A model generated the notes under the pieces. It worked only from the letters and a program-made list of their open reading frames with translations, had not been told where the DNA came from and searched no databases. Source: Pseudomonadota bacterium (GTDB lineage Bacteria; Pseudomonadota; Gammaproteobacteria; Burkholderiales; Burkholderiaceae_E). From it: a stretch of DNA of 29,395 nt. Location of the stretch: the NCBI GenBank assembly GCA_023389175.1, contig JAEWEW010000356.1, positions 1 to 29,395 on the forward strand, given 5' to 3'. Of this stretch, positions 16,301 through 24,259 are shown in pieces. Each line of letters opens with the position of its first letter. Within the stretch, counting starts at the first letter, position 1. The position numbers were made by a program, and so were the translations under genes.

Positions 16301-17505
16301 CCGAGGCCTGCGAAGCCGTCGGGCCGCTGCTCGACGCGATCGCCGGGCACCTGCGCAGCCGGTTCACGCTGGCGGTGCGGCCGACGGACTTCCGGCCGGA
16401 GACGCTGCCCGTCCACCACTTCATGAACTTCCGGGTGGTGGACGAGCACGGTCGCTATCTCGCGATGTCGCGCCAGCTTGCCCAGTTGCGCGCCGACCTG
16501 GGCGCGCGGGCGCAGTCGAGCTTCCAGGCGGCGTTCGCCAGGGTCGCACCGGCCATCGTGCCGGCGCGGACGGCCGACGGCGCCGCCGAACCGCCGCCGG
16601 TGGCGTCCGGCCGCGGCCCGGCCGCTACTGCCGCGGTGAAGCTCGGCCGCCGCTCCACCACCTGGACCTTCGGCGAGCTGCCGGAGCTGCTCGAGGCGAG
16701 CACCCCGGCCGGCGAGATGATCGTCGGCTTTCCCGCTCTGGTCGATCACGGCGACGGCGTCGAGCTGGAAGTGTTCGATGAGCCGGCCGTCGCCGCGCTC
16801 AGGCACCGGGACGGGGTGCGGCGGCTGGTGCGCATCGCGATCGCAGAGCCGGTCAAGGCGTTCGAGCGCGAGCTGCGACGGAACAACCGGCTCGAGCTCG
16901 CGTTCGGCACGCTGCCGGGCGACCAGGGAGCGGAGCCGCTCGCCGCGCAGGTGATCGCCGCGGCGATCGACCGCAGCTTCCTGGCCGACGGCGTGCCGAC
17001 CGACGAGGCGAGCTTTGCCGCGCGGCTCGCCGAAGGCCGGCCGCGCTTCACGCTGACGGCGCAGGAGATCCTGCGCACGGTGCAGGCGGTGCTGGACGAG
17101 CATGCCGCCTTGAGGCGACGGCTTGCCACCGTGCGCGACCATGCCGAGGCGACCGCCGACATCGAGGAGCAGCTGAGGGGACTCTTTCCGCGAGGCTTCG
17201 TGCGCCAGGTGCCGCATGCGCAGCTTGCCCACTATCCTCGCTACCTCAAGGCGATCGGCGTGCGGCTCGACAAGCTGCGCGAGCAGCCGGCCCGCGACCG
17301 GGAGCGGATGGCCGAAATGGCGCCGCTGCTCGCGCGCTGGCAGCGCTGGCGGCGGGCGCTCAAGGGGGCAGGGGATCCGGATGCCGAGGCCTTCCGCTGG
17401 CTGCTCGAGGAGCTGCGGGTTTCGCTCTTCGCGCAGGCGCTGCGCACGCCGATGCCGGTCTCGGCCAAGCGGCTTGCGAAGGTGCTCGACAGCAAGGACG
17501 TCTGA
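13348..17505 (+). CDS. hrpA: ATP-dependent DEAH-box RNA helicase HrpA
   Basis: This is a large RNA helicase of the HrpA type, acting on mRNA and ribosome-associated RNA in the cytoplasm. It has 1385 residues with the GTG at 13348 as start. Motif I is GETGSGKT (58-65), Ia TQPRRLAA, II DEAH (162-165) and III SATID. NVAETSLTVP and QRAGRCGR (motif VI) follow, then the HA2/OB region and a long C-terminal DUF3418-type domain. The open frame reaches back to 13288, inside argA, so that part is excluded. The GTG has no Shine-Dalgarno and lies 6 bases after a TATAAT, which fits a leaderless mRNA; a GTG at 13441 is an alternative. The linker around residues 620-650 is lysine/alanine-rich low complexity. 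Confidence 0.95.
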   Translation: MNSPVAVDAPIVRDPGRARGAGETPAELRKLVESLPVTAHRDAIVAAIRAHPVVIVSGETGSGKTTQLPKLCLAAGRGRPDAGTGRGGVIGHTQPRRLAATSVAQRIAQELGTPLGTDVGYRIRFSEKVSKSARIKLMTDGILLAETQSDPLLSRYDTVIVDEAHERSLNIDFLLGYLKRLVDGPRRDDLKLIITSATIDAARFARHFAHGETPAPVIEVSGRLYPVEVRYRPLSGGEPAGPGRERPRGASAAPDEDDETDLPSAIEAAIDELWSQAPGDVLVFLPGEREIRESADHLRRAAARAAGAGQRGVARLLSGAEVIPLFARLSAAEQQRVFAPGNALRIVLATNVAETSLTVPRIRYVVDSGLARVRRYRIRGKVEQLHVEPVSQAAANQRAGRCGRVQDGVCIRLFDEADFQQRPRFTEPEILRSSLASVILRMRSLGLEDIVAFPFLDPPSPRAIADGYALLHELGAMDAQRQLTRIGRQLARIPADPRIGRMLLAGHQLGCLEEVTVIAAALAAQDPRERPAAQSQAADQAHARFADPRSDFLAWLALWRYWSAQQEGRAGRGESHRALAARLGREFLSVRRLREWADVHAQLAEITRELRWTTAEAPAAVGAGPEAPGRPSGTGRKAAPKAGPKAARGTAVTRADAIHRALLTGLLGNIGQRAMEASHYEGAHQQKFWIHPGSSLGRKASRARTGDDATGSATEPQGRTGRWVMAAEMVDTGRLYARTVAFVRSEWIEAAGAHLMSRSWTEPHWEKRAGQVMARERGVLYGLTVYANRRVPYAPIDPVLSRELMIREGLVAGEWPEDLPFIRHNRAVVAEVERLEHKIRRPDLLVNEDALAGWFREQVPAEVCTADALGRWYRRAVEADPELLRLSREALLRKDAEGIDHDRFPRHLLMHGAEFALEYHFEPGSANDGITMVVPLHLLNQVDAARCEWLVPGMLAGKVELLLKSLPQRQRRHLLPLAATASAFAEACEAVGPLLDAIAGHLRSRFTLAVRPTDFRPETLPVHHFMNFRVVDEHGRYLAMSRQLAQLRADLGARAQSSFQAAFARVAPAIVPARTADGAAEPPPVASGRGPAATAAVKLGRRSTTWTFGELPELLEASTPAGEMIVGFPALVDHGDGVELEVFDEPAVAALRHRDGVRRLVRIAIAEPVKAFERELRRNNRLELAFGTLPGDQGAEPLAAQVIAAAIDRSFLADGVPTDEASFAARLAEGRPRFTLTAQEILRTVQAVLDEHAALRRRLATVRDHAEATADIEEQLRGLFPRGFVRQVPHAQLAHYPRYLKAIGVRLDKLREQPARDRERMAEMAPLLARWQRWRRALKGAGDPDAEAFRWLLEELRVSLFAQALRTPMPVSAKRLAKVLDSKDV

Positions 17506-17551
17506 GCGGTCCACCGGTTCCGGTGCGGCGCCGCCCCGGCGGCCGCCACGA

Positions 17552-18745
17552 TCACCGCTTCGCCGGCCAGGGCGGGATCCAGCGCCAGAACACCGCGGCT
17601 GCGGCGAGCCCCAGCGCGCCGATGGTCACCATGCCCGCCGCCAGCGAAAAGAGCGCCGTGACCGCCGACAGCAGCACCGGCCCGCTGCTCGCGCCGATGT
17701 CCGACAGCATTCGCCAGATGCCGAGGAACTGCGTCCGGCCGGCACGCGGCGACGCGTCGGCGCCCAGGGTCATGATGATGCCCGAGCCGATGCCGTTGCC
17801 GAGGCCCAGCGCGAGCGTCGCGGCCAGGAAGCTGGCGATCCCCGTGGTGAGGGTCATCGCCATCAGCGCGACGCCCATGAGCAGGGTGGAAGGCACCGCC
17901 ACCCATGCGCGCCCGTGCCGGTCCATCACCCGGCCGGCCGGATAGAACACCGTCATGTCGACCGCGGCCGCGAGGCCGTAGACCAGCGAGGCGGTGGCCG
18001 GCGCGATGCCGAGCTGCTCCGCCCAGAGCGGAATCACCACCTGCCGCGAGGAGCGCAGCGCGCTCACCAGCATCGCGCCGAGTCCGAGCGTGAGGAACAC
18101 CCGCGAGTGGCTGCGCAGGATCCCGCGCATCGTGGGTTTCGGTCCGGCATCGCCCGCCTGCGCCGAGCGATGCGACAGGTCGGGCACGGCGAGCGCGAGC
18201 AGGCCCACGCCGACCATCGCGAGCAGTGCCACCAGGTAGGCGCCGCGCAATCCCATGAGGTGGACCATCGCCGCGCCGGCGAACGGACCGACGAACACGC
18301 CGATCCGCATGCTGCCGGCAAGCGTGGAGAGCGCCCGCGCGCGCAGGTTGATCGGCACGGCTTCGATCAGGAAGCTTTGCCGCGCGAGCGCGAACACCGA
18401 TCCGGCCATGCCCATCATGAACACGCCGGCGGCCAGCATGGCGACGTGGCGGGCGAGGATGCAGAGCAGGAGGGCGAAACCGGCGAACACGGCGGCACCG
18501 ACCATGGCGCGGCGCTCGCCGAAGCGTGCGGTGACCACGGCCGCCGGCACGTTGCTCACCAGCGAGCCGATGCCGGTGAGTGCGGCAACCAGCCCGGAGA
18601 CCGCGACGCTGGCATCCAGGTCGCGGGCGCTGAAGGCGATGACCGGCAGGATGGCGCCGTTCGCCATGCCGTAGAGAACGGACGGGCCGAAGGCGGGCAG
18701 GGCGATGTCGCGCAGACTGAAGGACGATTCGGCCATCGACATCAT
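17552..18745 (-). CDS. Major facilitator superfamily transporter
   Basis: This is a predicted inner-membrane secondary transporter, 397 residues from the ATG at 18745, with about twelve hydrophobic helices in two halves. The loop after helix 2 reads ARFGERR, and the matching loop in the second half reads GRVMDRHGRAWVA, both typical of the MFS between-helix motif. A hydrophilic central loop (SHRSAQAGDAGPKP) separates the halves. An in-frame ATG at 18820 would overlap the divergent neighbour and adds a non-hydrophobic tail, so 18745 was chosen; ATGs at 18742 and 18736 are also possible. The substrate is not recognisable, although the drug-efflux-like subfamily is plausible. It is convergent with hrpA, with 46 bases between. 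Confidence 0.87.
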   Translation of the reverse strand: MMSMAESSFSLRDIALPAFGPSVLYGMANGAILPVIAFSARDLDASVAVSGLVAALTGIGSLVSNVPAAVVTARFGERRAMVGAAVFAGFALLLCILARHVAMLAAGVFMMGMAGSVFALARQSFLIEAVPINLRARALSTLAGSMRIGVFVGPFAGAAMVHLMGLRGAYLVALLAMVGVGLLALAVPDLSHRSAQAGDAGPKPTMRGILRSHSRVFLTLGLGAMLVSALRSSRQVVIPLWAEQLGIAPATASLVYGLAAAVDMTVFYPAGRVMDRHGRAWVAVPSTLLMGVALMAMTLTTGIASFLAATLALGLGNGIGSGIIMTLGADASPRAGRTQFLGIWRMLSDIGASSGPVLLSAVTALFSLAAGMVTIGALGLAAAAVFWRWIPPWPAKR

Positions 18746-18813
18746 GGTACCCGCCGGCCTCGCGTTGACTCGCCGGCGCGAACCGGGCACGCTGGCGGGC
18801 ATCGGAGGGGCAC

Positions 18814-19689
18814 ATGACACGAGAGGCCAGTGAAACCAGGCAGGCCGGCGAGGTGCGCCGCATCGGCGCGCTGATCATCGGCGACGAGATCCTGTCCGGG
18901 AAGCGCCGGGACAAGCACCTGGTGAAGCTGATCGAGATCCTTGCCGAGCGTGGCCTCGCGCTCAGCTGGGCACGCTACCTCGGCGACGACCACGAGATGC
19001 TGGCGGAGGCGCTCGAGCAGAGCTTCGCGACGCCCGACCTGGTCTTCTGCTTCGGCGGCATCGGCGCGACGCCGGACGACGTCACGCGGCAGGCCGCCGC
19101 CCAGGCGCTGGGACGGCCGCTGCTCCTGCACCCGGAAGCGGCCCGGCTGATCGCGGAGCGTTGTGCCGAGACCGCGCGCGAAGGCAAGGGCAGCGCCGAC
19201 ATGACGCTGCCGGAGAACCGCCAGCGCCTCAAGATGGGGGAGTTCCCGGAAGGCGCCACGATCATCCCGAACATGGTCAACCGCATTCCGGGATTCGGCG
19301 TGGACGACCACTGGTTCGTACCGGGATTTCCGGTCATGGCCTGGCCGATGGTCGCCTGGGTGCTGGACAACCACTATCCGCACCTGTTCCACCGGGTGGC
19401 GTACCTGGACCTGGCGCTGCGAGTCTTCGGCACCGCCGAAGCGGTGGTGACGCCGCTGCTCGAGGCGATCGAGGCGGCATACGCCGGCGTGAAGGTCTAC
19501 AGCCTGCCGTCGGTGGGAGAGGCAGGCGAGCGGCGCCACATCGAGCTCGGCGTCAAGGGCGCCGGCATCCGGGTGGAGGATGCCTTCATTCGCCTGCGCG
19601 AGGGCATCGTCGCGCTGGGAGCGGAATTCGAGGAAGTCGCGGCCCCGGATCCGGACGTAGGAACGGGCGTCAGGCCGACGGCAAGCTGA
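18814..19689 (+). CDS. CinA-type molybdopterin-binding-domain protein (stand-alone)
   Basis: This 291-residue protein has the MoCF/CinA N-terminal fold: IGALIIGDEILSGKRRDKH (17-35) and GGIGATPDDVTRQ (81-93), which matches the GGxGxTxDD nucleotide or cofactor loop. It lacks the C-terminal nicotinamide-nucleotide amidase domain of full CinA, so that deamidase activity is not expected. The second half has only weak features. A strong GGAGGGG lies just before the ATG at 18814. It diverges from the MFS transporter over 68 bases. Its last 20 bases overlap the end of the convergent histidine kinase gene. The biochemical role of these short forms is not established. Confidence 0.85.
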   Translation: MTREASETRQAGEVRRIGALIIGDEILSGKRRDKHLVKLIEILAERGLALSWARYLGDDHEMLAEALEQSFATPDLVFCFGGIGATPDDVTRQAAAQALGRPLLLHPEAARLIAERCAETAREGKGSADMTLPENRQRLKMGEFPEGATIIPNMVNRIPGFGVDDHWFVPGFPVMAWPMVAWVLDNHYPHLFHRVAYLDLALRVFGTAEAVVTPLLEAIEAAYAGVKVYSLPSVGEAGERRHIELGVKGAGIRVEDAFIRLREGIVALGAEFEEVAAPDPDVGTGVRPTAS

Positions 19690-20947
19690 AGTAGAAGCAG
19701 GCGCCCTGGCCCACCTTTCCACGGGCCCACATCTCGCCGCCGTGGCGCCGCACGATGCGCCGCGCGGTGGCGAGCCCGATGCCGGTGCCCGGGAAGTCGT
19801 CGCTGCTGTGCAGCCGCTGGAACAGGCCGAAGAGGCGTTCCGAGAAGCGCATGTCGAAGCCTTCGCCGTTGTCCCGCACGAAGAAGGTGCGCTGGCCACC
19901 CGATTGGCCGATCGATCCGATCTGGATGGTCGGCAGCGGGCGACGCCGCGAGAACTTGAGCGCGTTGCCGATGAGGTTCTGCAGCAGCAGCCGCAGCATC
20001 GCCGGGTCGCCGGTCACCGCGAGCCCCTCCTGGATCGTTACCCGGGCCTTCGATTCGCTGTCGGACTGGATCAGCTCGTCCACCACGTCCCGCGCCAGGG
20101 CCGAGACGTCCACCGGAATCGCCGCGAATGCCTGCGAAGTGAGCACCGAGAGATCGCGCAACGCGTCGATCATCCGGTTCATGCGGGCCGACGAAACCAG
20201 GATGCGCTCCAGATGAGCACGGGCGAGCGCATCGAGCTGCTCCGCGTGGTCCTCCATGAGGATGCGCGCGAACCCGTCGATCGCCCGCAGCGGGGCGCGC
20301 AAATCGTGCGACAGCATCGATCCGAATGCGGTGAGGTCCTGCTGCATCTTGCCGAGATGGACCGCCTGCCGCTTCAGGTTCTCCTGCGATTCATGGTATT
20401 GCGCTGCCAGCATGCGCAGGCCCTCGACTTCCGCATCGAGCGGATCGAGGTAGACCAGCGCCTGCGCGGCGACGCCCGAGACGGCGGACATGCCGACCGG
20501 CTCGACCCGCACGGTGACCGGGCGCATGGTGCCGAAGCGGTCGATCACCTGGCCGCGGAAGCGCGCGGCGACGCCTTGCGCCATTGCCTGGTCCACCGGG
20601 TCCGGGACCGCCGCCGGCGGGCCTTCCAGCACCCGCGCGAGCGGCAGGCCGGCGAGCTCGACGGCGCTGCGGCTCACCAGCCGCTCCAGCGAGGGATTGC
20701 CGCCGCTCAGGACCAGCTGACCTTCGTGACGCACCACGAAAGCGAGCGGCTCGCGCAGCGAGTTGAGCAGCGTGAGGGCGATCGAGTTCGAGCTCGACGC
20801 GCTGTGCTGTCGCGGGAACAGCAGGGCGCCGAGCGCGCGTCGGCCCCGGGCGAGCAGGGCGGCGAGCGGCGGTACTTCAGCGGTCGAAGCGGGGGCAGAT
20901 GCTGGCAGCGGCGACAAGGACGGGGGTAACGGCTGTTGCTGGATCAT
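19670..20947 (-). CDS. Soluble sensor histidine kinase with a PAS-like domain
   Basis: This cytoplasmic kinase has 425 residues and no membrane segments. A disordered Pro/Ala-rich N-terminus is followed by a PAS-like sensor region (about 57-170), a coiled helix and a HisKA domain with the phosphorylated histidine H214 in MLSHDLRAPLRAID. The HATPase has the N box (LLQNLIGNALKFS), DNGEGF and GTGIGLATARRIV. The kinase end resembles phytochrome-like and bacteriophytochrome kinases, but there is no GAF or PHY domain. The start is the ATG at 20947; the open frame runs on antisense to the next gene and that part is excluded. It has no receiver of its own and is divergent from a diguanylate cyclase. 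Its partner is unknown. Confidence 0.9.
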   Translation of the reverse strand: MIQQQPLPPSLSPLPASAPASTAEVPPLAALLARGRRALGALLFPRQHSASSSNSIALTLLNSLREPLAFVVRHEGQLVLSGGNPSLERLVSRSAVELAGLPLARVLEGPPAAVPDPVDQAMAQGVAARFRGQVIDRFGTMRPVTVRVEPVGMSAVSGVAAQALVYLDPLDAEVEGLRMLAAQYHESQENLKRQAVHLGKMQQDLTAFGSMLSHDLRAPLRAIDGFARILMEDHAEQLDALARAHLERILVSSARMNRMIDALRDLSVLTSQAFAAIPVDVSALARDVVDELIQSDSESKARVTIQEGLAVTGDPAMLRLLLQNLIGNALKFSRRRPLPTIQIGSIGQSGGQRTFFVRDNGEGFDMRFSERLFGLFQRLHSSDDFPGTGIGLATARRIVRRHGGEMWARGKVGQGACFYFSLPSA

Positions 20948-21019
20948 CCTGGGCGGACGCGCATTCGGAGACAGGACTGTAGCGGATTCGCCGCGGCGTT
21001 GCCTCGATTCGAACCCCGG

Positions 21020-21053
21020 ATGCCCGTGGCGTCGTCGCAAATGCGACGGGCAT
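21020..21053. promoter_or_regulatory. Nested inverted repeats between the histidine kinase and diguanylate cyclase genes
   Basis: The outer arms ATGCCCGT (21020-21027) and ACGGGCAT (21046-21053) are perfect complements. An inner pair, CGTCGCA (21033-21039) and TGCGACG (21042-21048), partly shares bases with them, so two alternative pairings exist. The site lies 78 bases before the cyclase start and 73 bases before the kinase start. It could be a dimer operator or an mRNA leader hairpin. No known riboswitch consensus was recognised. Confidence 0.4.
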
Positions 21054-21130
21054 TCCCCGCTGATTGGCGGATCCGGTCCCGCCGGCACCCGGAAAATCCA
21101 CCATATGGAAAGCGCGATCCAGGGGAAGCG

Positions 21131-22390
21131 GTGAGCGATCCGGGCGCGATCGCAGGCGGGGCGGCCGACGTCGCCCGGGCCGCCTTGCGCCACCTGGCCG
21201 TGCACCGGATCGCGCCGACGCCGGAGAACTATGCCGCGGCGTGGGAGGCGGTAGGCGGCAGCACCGAGCCGCGCACCTTGCCGATGCCGGTGGCCCGGCC
21301 CGCGCCGCGCGCTCCGGTGCCAACGGCGGTTGCTGCCGAGGCCGCCGAGGCAATCCGCAATGCCAACCGCCGCACGCGCCTGATGGATGCGATGACCGAG
21401 CTGCTCGAGGCGGTCTGCACCGTCGTGCCGACGCTGGTCGAGGACGAGCAGTGGGTGGTCGGCCAGTTCGAGGCGGTGCGCAAGGCCGTCCGGCCCGCGC
21501 AGGGCCTGCCGGACCGTGGCGAGCTCGCCCACGCCCGGCAGCTGCTGCTCGCGACCGCCGCCGAGCACGGCAAGCTGCTCGCGTTGAGACGGGAATCGCT
21601 GCGGGGCGTCAAGGGCCTGCTGGGGCAGTGGCTCGCCGAGATGGGCCGCCTCGCGCGGCACAGTCAGGAATACGGCGCGGTGCTCGGCAGCTTCGCCCGG
21701 CGCGTGGAGTCGGTCGACACCCTCGAGGAGCTGGCCTCCAGCCTGGCCTCGACCATCGAGGAGACCAGCGCGCTCACCGAGAGCCTGGACTCCGCCCGGT
21801 CCGGGCTGGAAGCGTCCTGCAGGAGCGCGGAGGAACTCGAAAGCCGGGTCGAGGACCTGTCGCGGCAGCTGAGCACCACCAGCGCCCAGCTCCTGACCGA
21901 TCATCTCACCGATCTGCTCAACCGACGCGGCCTCGAGGCCGCGTTCCACGAGAGCTGGAGCCAGTGCGCCGCGCAGCGCAAGCCGCTCGCGCTGGTGCTG
22001 CTGGACATCGACGACTTCAAGCGGGTCAACGACACCTACGGTCACCAGGCCGGCGACGACACGTTGCGCGAGTTCGCCGCCATGCTGAAGGGCGGCCTGC
22101 GACCGGACGACCGGTCCTCGCGCTACGGCGGCGAGGAGTTCGTGCTGCTGCTGCCGGGAGCCGGCGGCGAGGGCGCGGTGGAGATGGTGCGTCGCCTGCA
22201 GCGCAAGCTCGGCGAGAAGGCGCTGCTCGGCGCATCCACGCGGCCGCAGTTCACGTTCTCGGGCGGCGTCACCACCGTGGTCGACGGCAATCTCGCGCAG
22301 GCGCTGGAGCTGGCGGACGATGCGCTCTACGAGGCCAAGCGCAGCGGCAAGAATCGCGTGTGTCGCCGCGAGCTGCCCGGACCCGGTTGA
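21131..22390 (+). CDS. Diguanylate cyclase (GGDEF domain)
   Basis: This cytoplasmic enzyme is predicted to make cyclic-di-GMP from two GTP. It has 419 residues from the GTG at 21131, which has AGGGGA 4-9 bases upstream. The N-terminal half is helical, with RIAPTPENYAAAW (27-39), a segment seen at the head of many proteobacterial cyclases, and a coiled coil just before the catalytic domain. The GGDEF domain (about 255-415) has DHLTDLLNRRGLE, LLDIDDFKRVNDTYGH and an intact GGEEF (333-337). The RxxD product-inhibition site is present as RPDD five residues earlier. Both active and inhibitory sites are therefore intact. There is no membrane or receiver domain. It is divergent from the PAS-like kinase. 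Confidence 0.93.
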   Translation: MSDPGAIAGGAADVARAALRHLAVHRIAPTPENYAAAWEAVGGSTEPRTLPMPVARPAPRAPVPTAVAAEAAEAIRNANRRTRLMDAMTELLEAVCTVVPTLVEDEQWVVGQFEAVRKAVRPAQGLPDRGELAHARQLLLATAAEHGKLLALRRESLRGVKGLLGQWLAEMGRLARHSQEYGAVLGSFARRVESVDTLEELASSLASTIEETSALTESLDSARSGLEASCRSAEELESRVEDLSRQLSTTSAQLLTDHLTDLLNRRGLEAAFHESWSQCAAQRKPLALVLLDIDDFKRVNDTYGHQAGDDTLREFAAMLKGGLRPDDRSSRYGGEEFVLLLPGAGGEGAVEMVRRLQRKLGEKALLGASTRPQFTFSGGVTTVVDGNLAQALELADDALYEAKRSGKNRVCRRELPGPG

Positions 22391-22432
22391 GTCCATCGCC
22401 GCAGCCGGCAGCACGGCCGCGGCGCCTCGCCG

Positions 22433-23065
22433 TCACTCGATCAGGTGGTGCCGCAGCGCGTAGGCGGCCAGCTCGGCATTGCTCGCGAGCGAAAGCTTCT
22501 CCAGGATCCGCGCGCGGTAGACGCTCACGGTCTTGGGCGACAAGGCCAGCCGTTCCGCGATCGCCGAGAGCCGCTTGCCGCCCGCGATCAGCAGCAGCAC
22601 CTGCATCTCCCGTTCCGACAGCGTCTCGTGCAACGCCGCGGGCTTGTTGCCGGTGATCGCATCGAGCAGCAGGTGGGCGAGGTCGGGCGTCACGTACTTG
22701 CGGCCGGCCGCCACCTGGCGCACCGCCTCCACGATCTGCTCGGGCTCGCAGGCCTTGTTGAGGTAGCCCATCGCGCCTGCGCGCAGGGCGCGCAGGCCGT
22801 ACTGGTCCACCGCGAACTGGGAGAGCATCACCACGCGCGGCGCCGGATCCATCTCGTTCAGCGTGGCAAGCGCATCCAGTCCGCTGCGACCGGGAAGGTT
22901 GATGTCAAGCACCACCACGTCCGGATGCGTCTCGCGCACCAGCGTCCTGAGGCTCCCGTAGTCCGTCGCCTCGCCGACGACCTCGATGCCGTCCTCGGCG
23001 GCGAGAAGCTCGCGCAGCCCGCGGCGGATCAGCGTATGGTCGTCGACCAGGATGACCTTGATCAC
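22433..23065 (-). CDS. NarL/LuxR-family response regulator
   Basis: This is a DNA-binding response regulator of 210 residues. Its receiver domain (1-120) has the acidic pair at 8-9, phosphoacceptor D54 (VVLDINLPGRSG) and K104. A LuxR-type HTH (about 143-205) follows, with LSEREMQVLLLIAGG and SPKTVSVYRARILEKL. The start is a GTG that overlaps the upstream kinase stop (GTGA), so the two are translationally coupled and should form a phosphorelay pair. Its targets are unknown. Its position between a cyclase and the fli operon suggests motility or biofilm control, which is inference. Confidence 0.94.
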   Translation of the reverse strand: MIKVILVDDHTLIRRGLRELLAAEDGIEVVGEATDYGSLRTLVRETHPDVVVLDINLPGRSGLDALATLNEMDPAPRVVMLSQFAVDQYGLRALRAGAMGYLNKACEPEQIVEAVRQVAAGRKYVTPDLAHLLLDAITGNKPAALHETLSEREMQVLLLIAGGKRLSAIAERLALSPKTVSVYRARILEKLSLASNAELAAYALRHHLIE

Positions 23066-24213
23066 GCCGCGCCTCCGAGCGGCAGGCAGAGCAGCACCAC
23101 TGTGCCGCTGCCGCGCTCGCCGGCCCGGGCGGCGAGGTTGCCGGTCTCCACCCAGCCGCCGAGTCGCTCGGCCCGCTCGGCCATGCCGCGCAGGCCGAAG
23201 GAGGTGGGTTTGCCGCGGTCCGCATCGGAGATGCCGCGGCCGTCGTCGGCGATCTCGAGCGAGAGCTGGCCCGGCGCGATCATGAGGTCGACGTCGACCC
23301 GGCTCGCGCCGGCGTGCTTGGCGACGTTGGTGAGGGCTTCCTGCAGCGTGCGGTAGGCGGCGAGCGCGACCGCCGGGTCGAGCTGCGCATGCTCGCGGTT
23401 CGCGCGGAAGTGAACCTCGAAGGGCGCCCGCCGGCCATAGTCGTCCGCCAGCCAGCGCAGTGCCGCGACCGCACCCTGGTCCAGCACCGCCGGCCGCAGG
23501 CGCTGCTGCAGCCGCAGTGCGCTGTCCATCACCGACGCGAGCGTCTGCTTGGCATCGGCCGCGCGGGCGGCGCTGGCGGCATCGCCGTGGCGCCCGATCC
23601 AGTCCATGTCGAGCCGCAGCGCGGTGAGCGCGCCGCCGATGTCGTCGTGGATCTCGCGGGCCATCGCGAGCCGCTCCTCGTCGATCACGGTCTCGTGCTG
23701 CGCAAGCAGCGCCCGCAGCTGCGCCTCGGACCGCTCCAGCGCCTCGCGGGCAGCCTCGCGCTCGCGACGCGCCTCGGCGGCCGCCATCGCATTGAGCAGC
23801 GACGGCACCAGCCGCGCCAGCCGGCCCTTGACCAGATAGTCGTCGGCACCGCGACGCATCGCCACGACCGCCGCGTCCTCGCCCATCACGCCGGAGACGA
23901 TGATGAAGGGGCAGTGGGGCTGCGCGGTGCGGACCAGCTCGAGCGCATCGAGGCTCGAGAAACCGGGAAGCTCATGATCGGAGATGACCGCGTCCCAGGG
24001 ATCCGCCGCGAGGGCGCGGGAGAGATCTTCGGCGCGCTGCACCCGCATCGCTTCCACTGCGAGACCCTCGCGGCGCAGCGTCGCGACCAGCAGCTCGTGG
24101 TCGAGCTCCGAGTCCTCCACCATCAGCAGCCGCAGCGGGGCGATGCCCCCGTCGACGCGCTCGTCGAGACCCGGGCGCAGCGTCGGCGCGGCAGCGGAGG
24201 CGGTGGTCGGCAT
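23062..24213 (-). CDS. REC-HisKA_3 hybrid histidine kinase
   Basis: This soluble kinase has 383 residues and no membrane segments. The receiver lies at the N-terminus (about 26-140; D79 in VISDHELPG, K129). An alpha-helical coiled coil (about 145-180) leads to a HisKA_3 dimerisation domain with H189 in REIHDDIGG, then a HATPase with ALTNVAKHAGA, DDGRGI and GLRGMAERAERLGG. With the receiver in front, this kinase is likely to respond to phosphorylation by another kinase and pass the signal to the NarL-type regulator encoded next. The ATG at 24213 was chosen over one at 24279 because the extra tail is poorly conserved in type and a -10-like TACAAT lies inside it. Confidence 0.92.
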   Translation of the reverse strand: MPTTASAAAPTLRPGLDERVDGGIAPLRLLMVEDSELDHELLVATLRREGLAVEAMRVQRAEDLSRALAADPWDAVISDHELPGFSSLDALELVRTAQPHCPFIIVSGVMGEDAAVVAMRRGADDYLVKGRLARLVPSLLNAMAAAEARREREAAREALERSEAQLRALLAQHETVIDEERLAMAREIHDDIGGALTALRLDMDWIGRHGDAASAARAADAKQTLASVMDSALRLQQRLRPAVLDQGAVAALRWLADDYGRRAPFEVHFRANREHAQLDPAVALAAYRTLQEALTNVAKHAGASRVDVDLMIAPGQLSLEIADDGRGISDADRGKPTSFGLRGMAERAERLGGWVETGNLAARAGERGSGTVVLLCLPLGGAA

Positions 24214-24220
24214 CGCCCGG

Positions 24221-24226
24221 ATTGTA
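24221..24226 (-). promoter_or_regulatory. Candidate -10 hexamer TACAAT before the REC-HisKA_3 kinase
   Basis: TACAAT on the minus strand differs from TATAAT at one base and ends 7 bases before the kinase ATG, which would put the transcription start at or next to the start codon. A -35 element is not evident, so confidence is low. Confidence 0.3.
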
Positions 24227-24259
24227 CGGGGTGCCGGCAGCGGGTCGCTCCGGTTGCAG

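Noticed and set aside
17512..17525. Palindrome CACCGG-TT-CCGGTG between hrpA and the MFS gene as a terminator
   Set aside because: The stem is short, the loop would be only two to four bases and no T-run follows on either strand.
21120..21130. Cyclic-di-GMP riboswitch before the diguanylate cyclase
   Set aside because: No conserved class I or class II riboswitch sequence could be matched in the 183-base gap.
19670..22414. A 914-codon minus-strand open frame spanning the kinase and the antisense of the cyclase gene
   Set aside because: Only the part up to 20947 has kinase homology. The rest is antisense to a clear GGDEF gene and reflects high GC content, where stop codons are rare.
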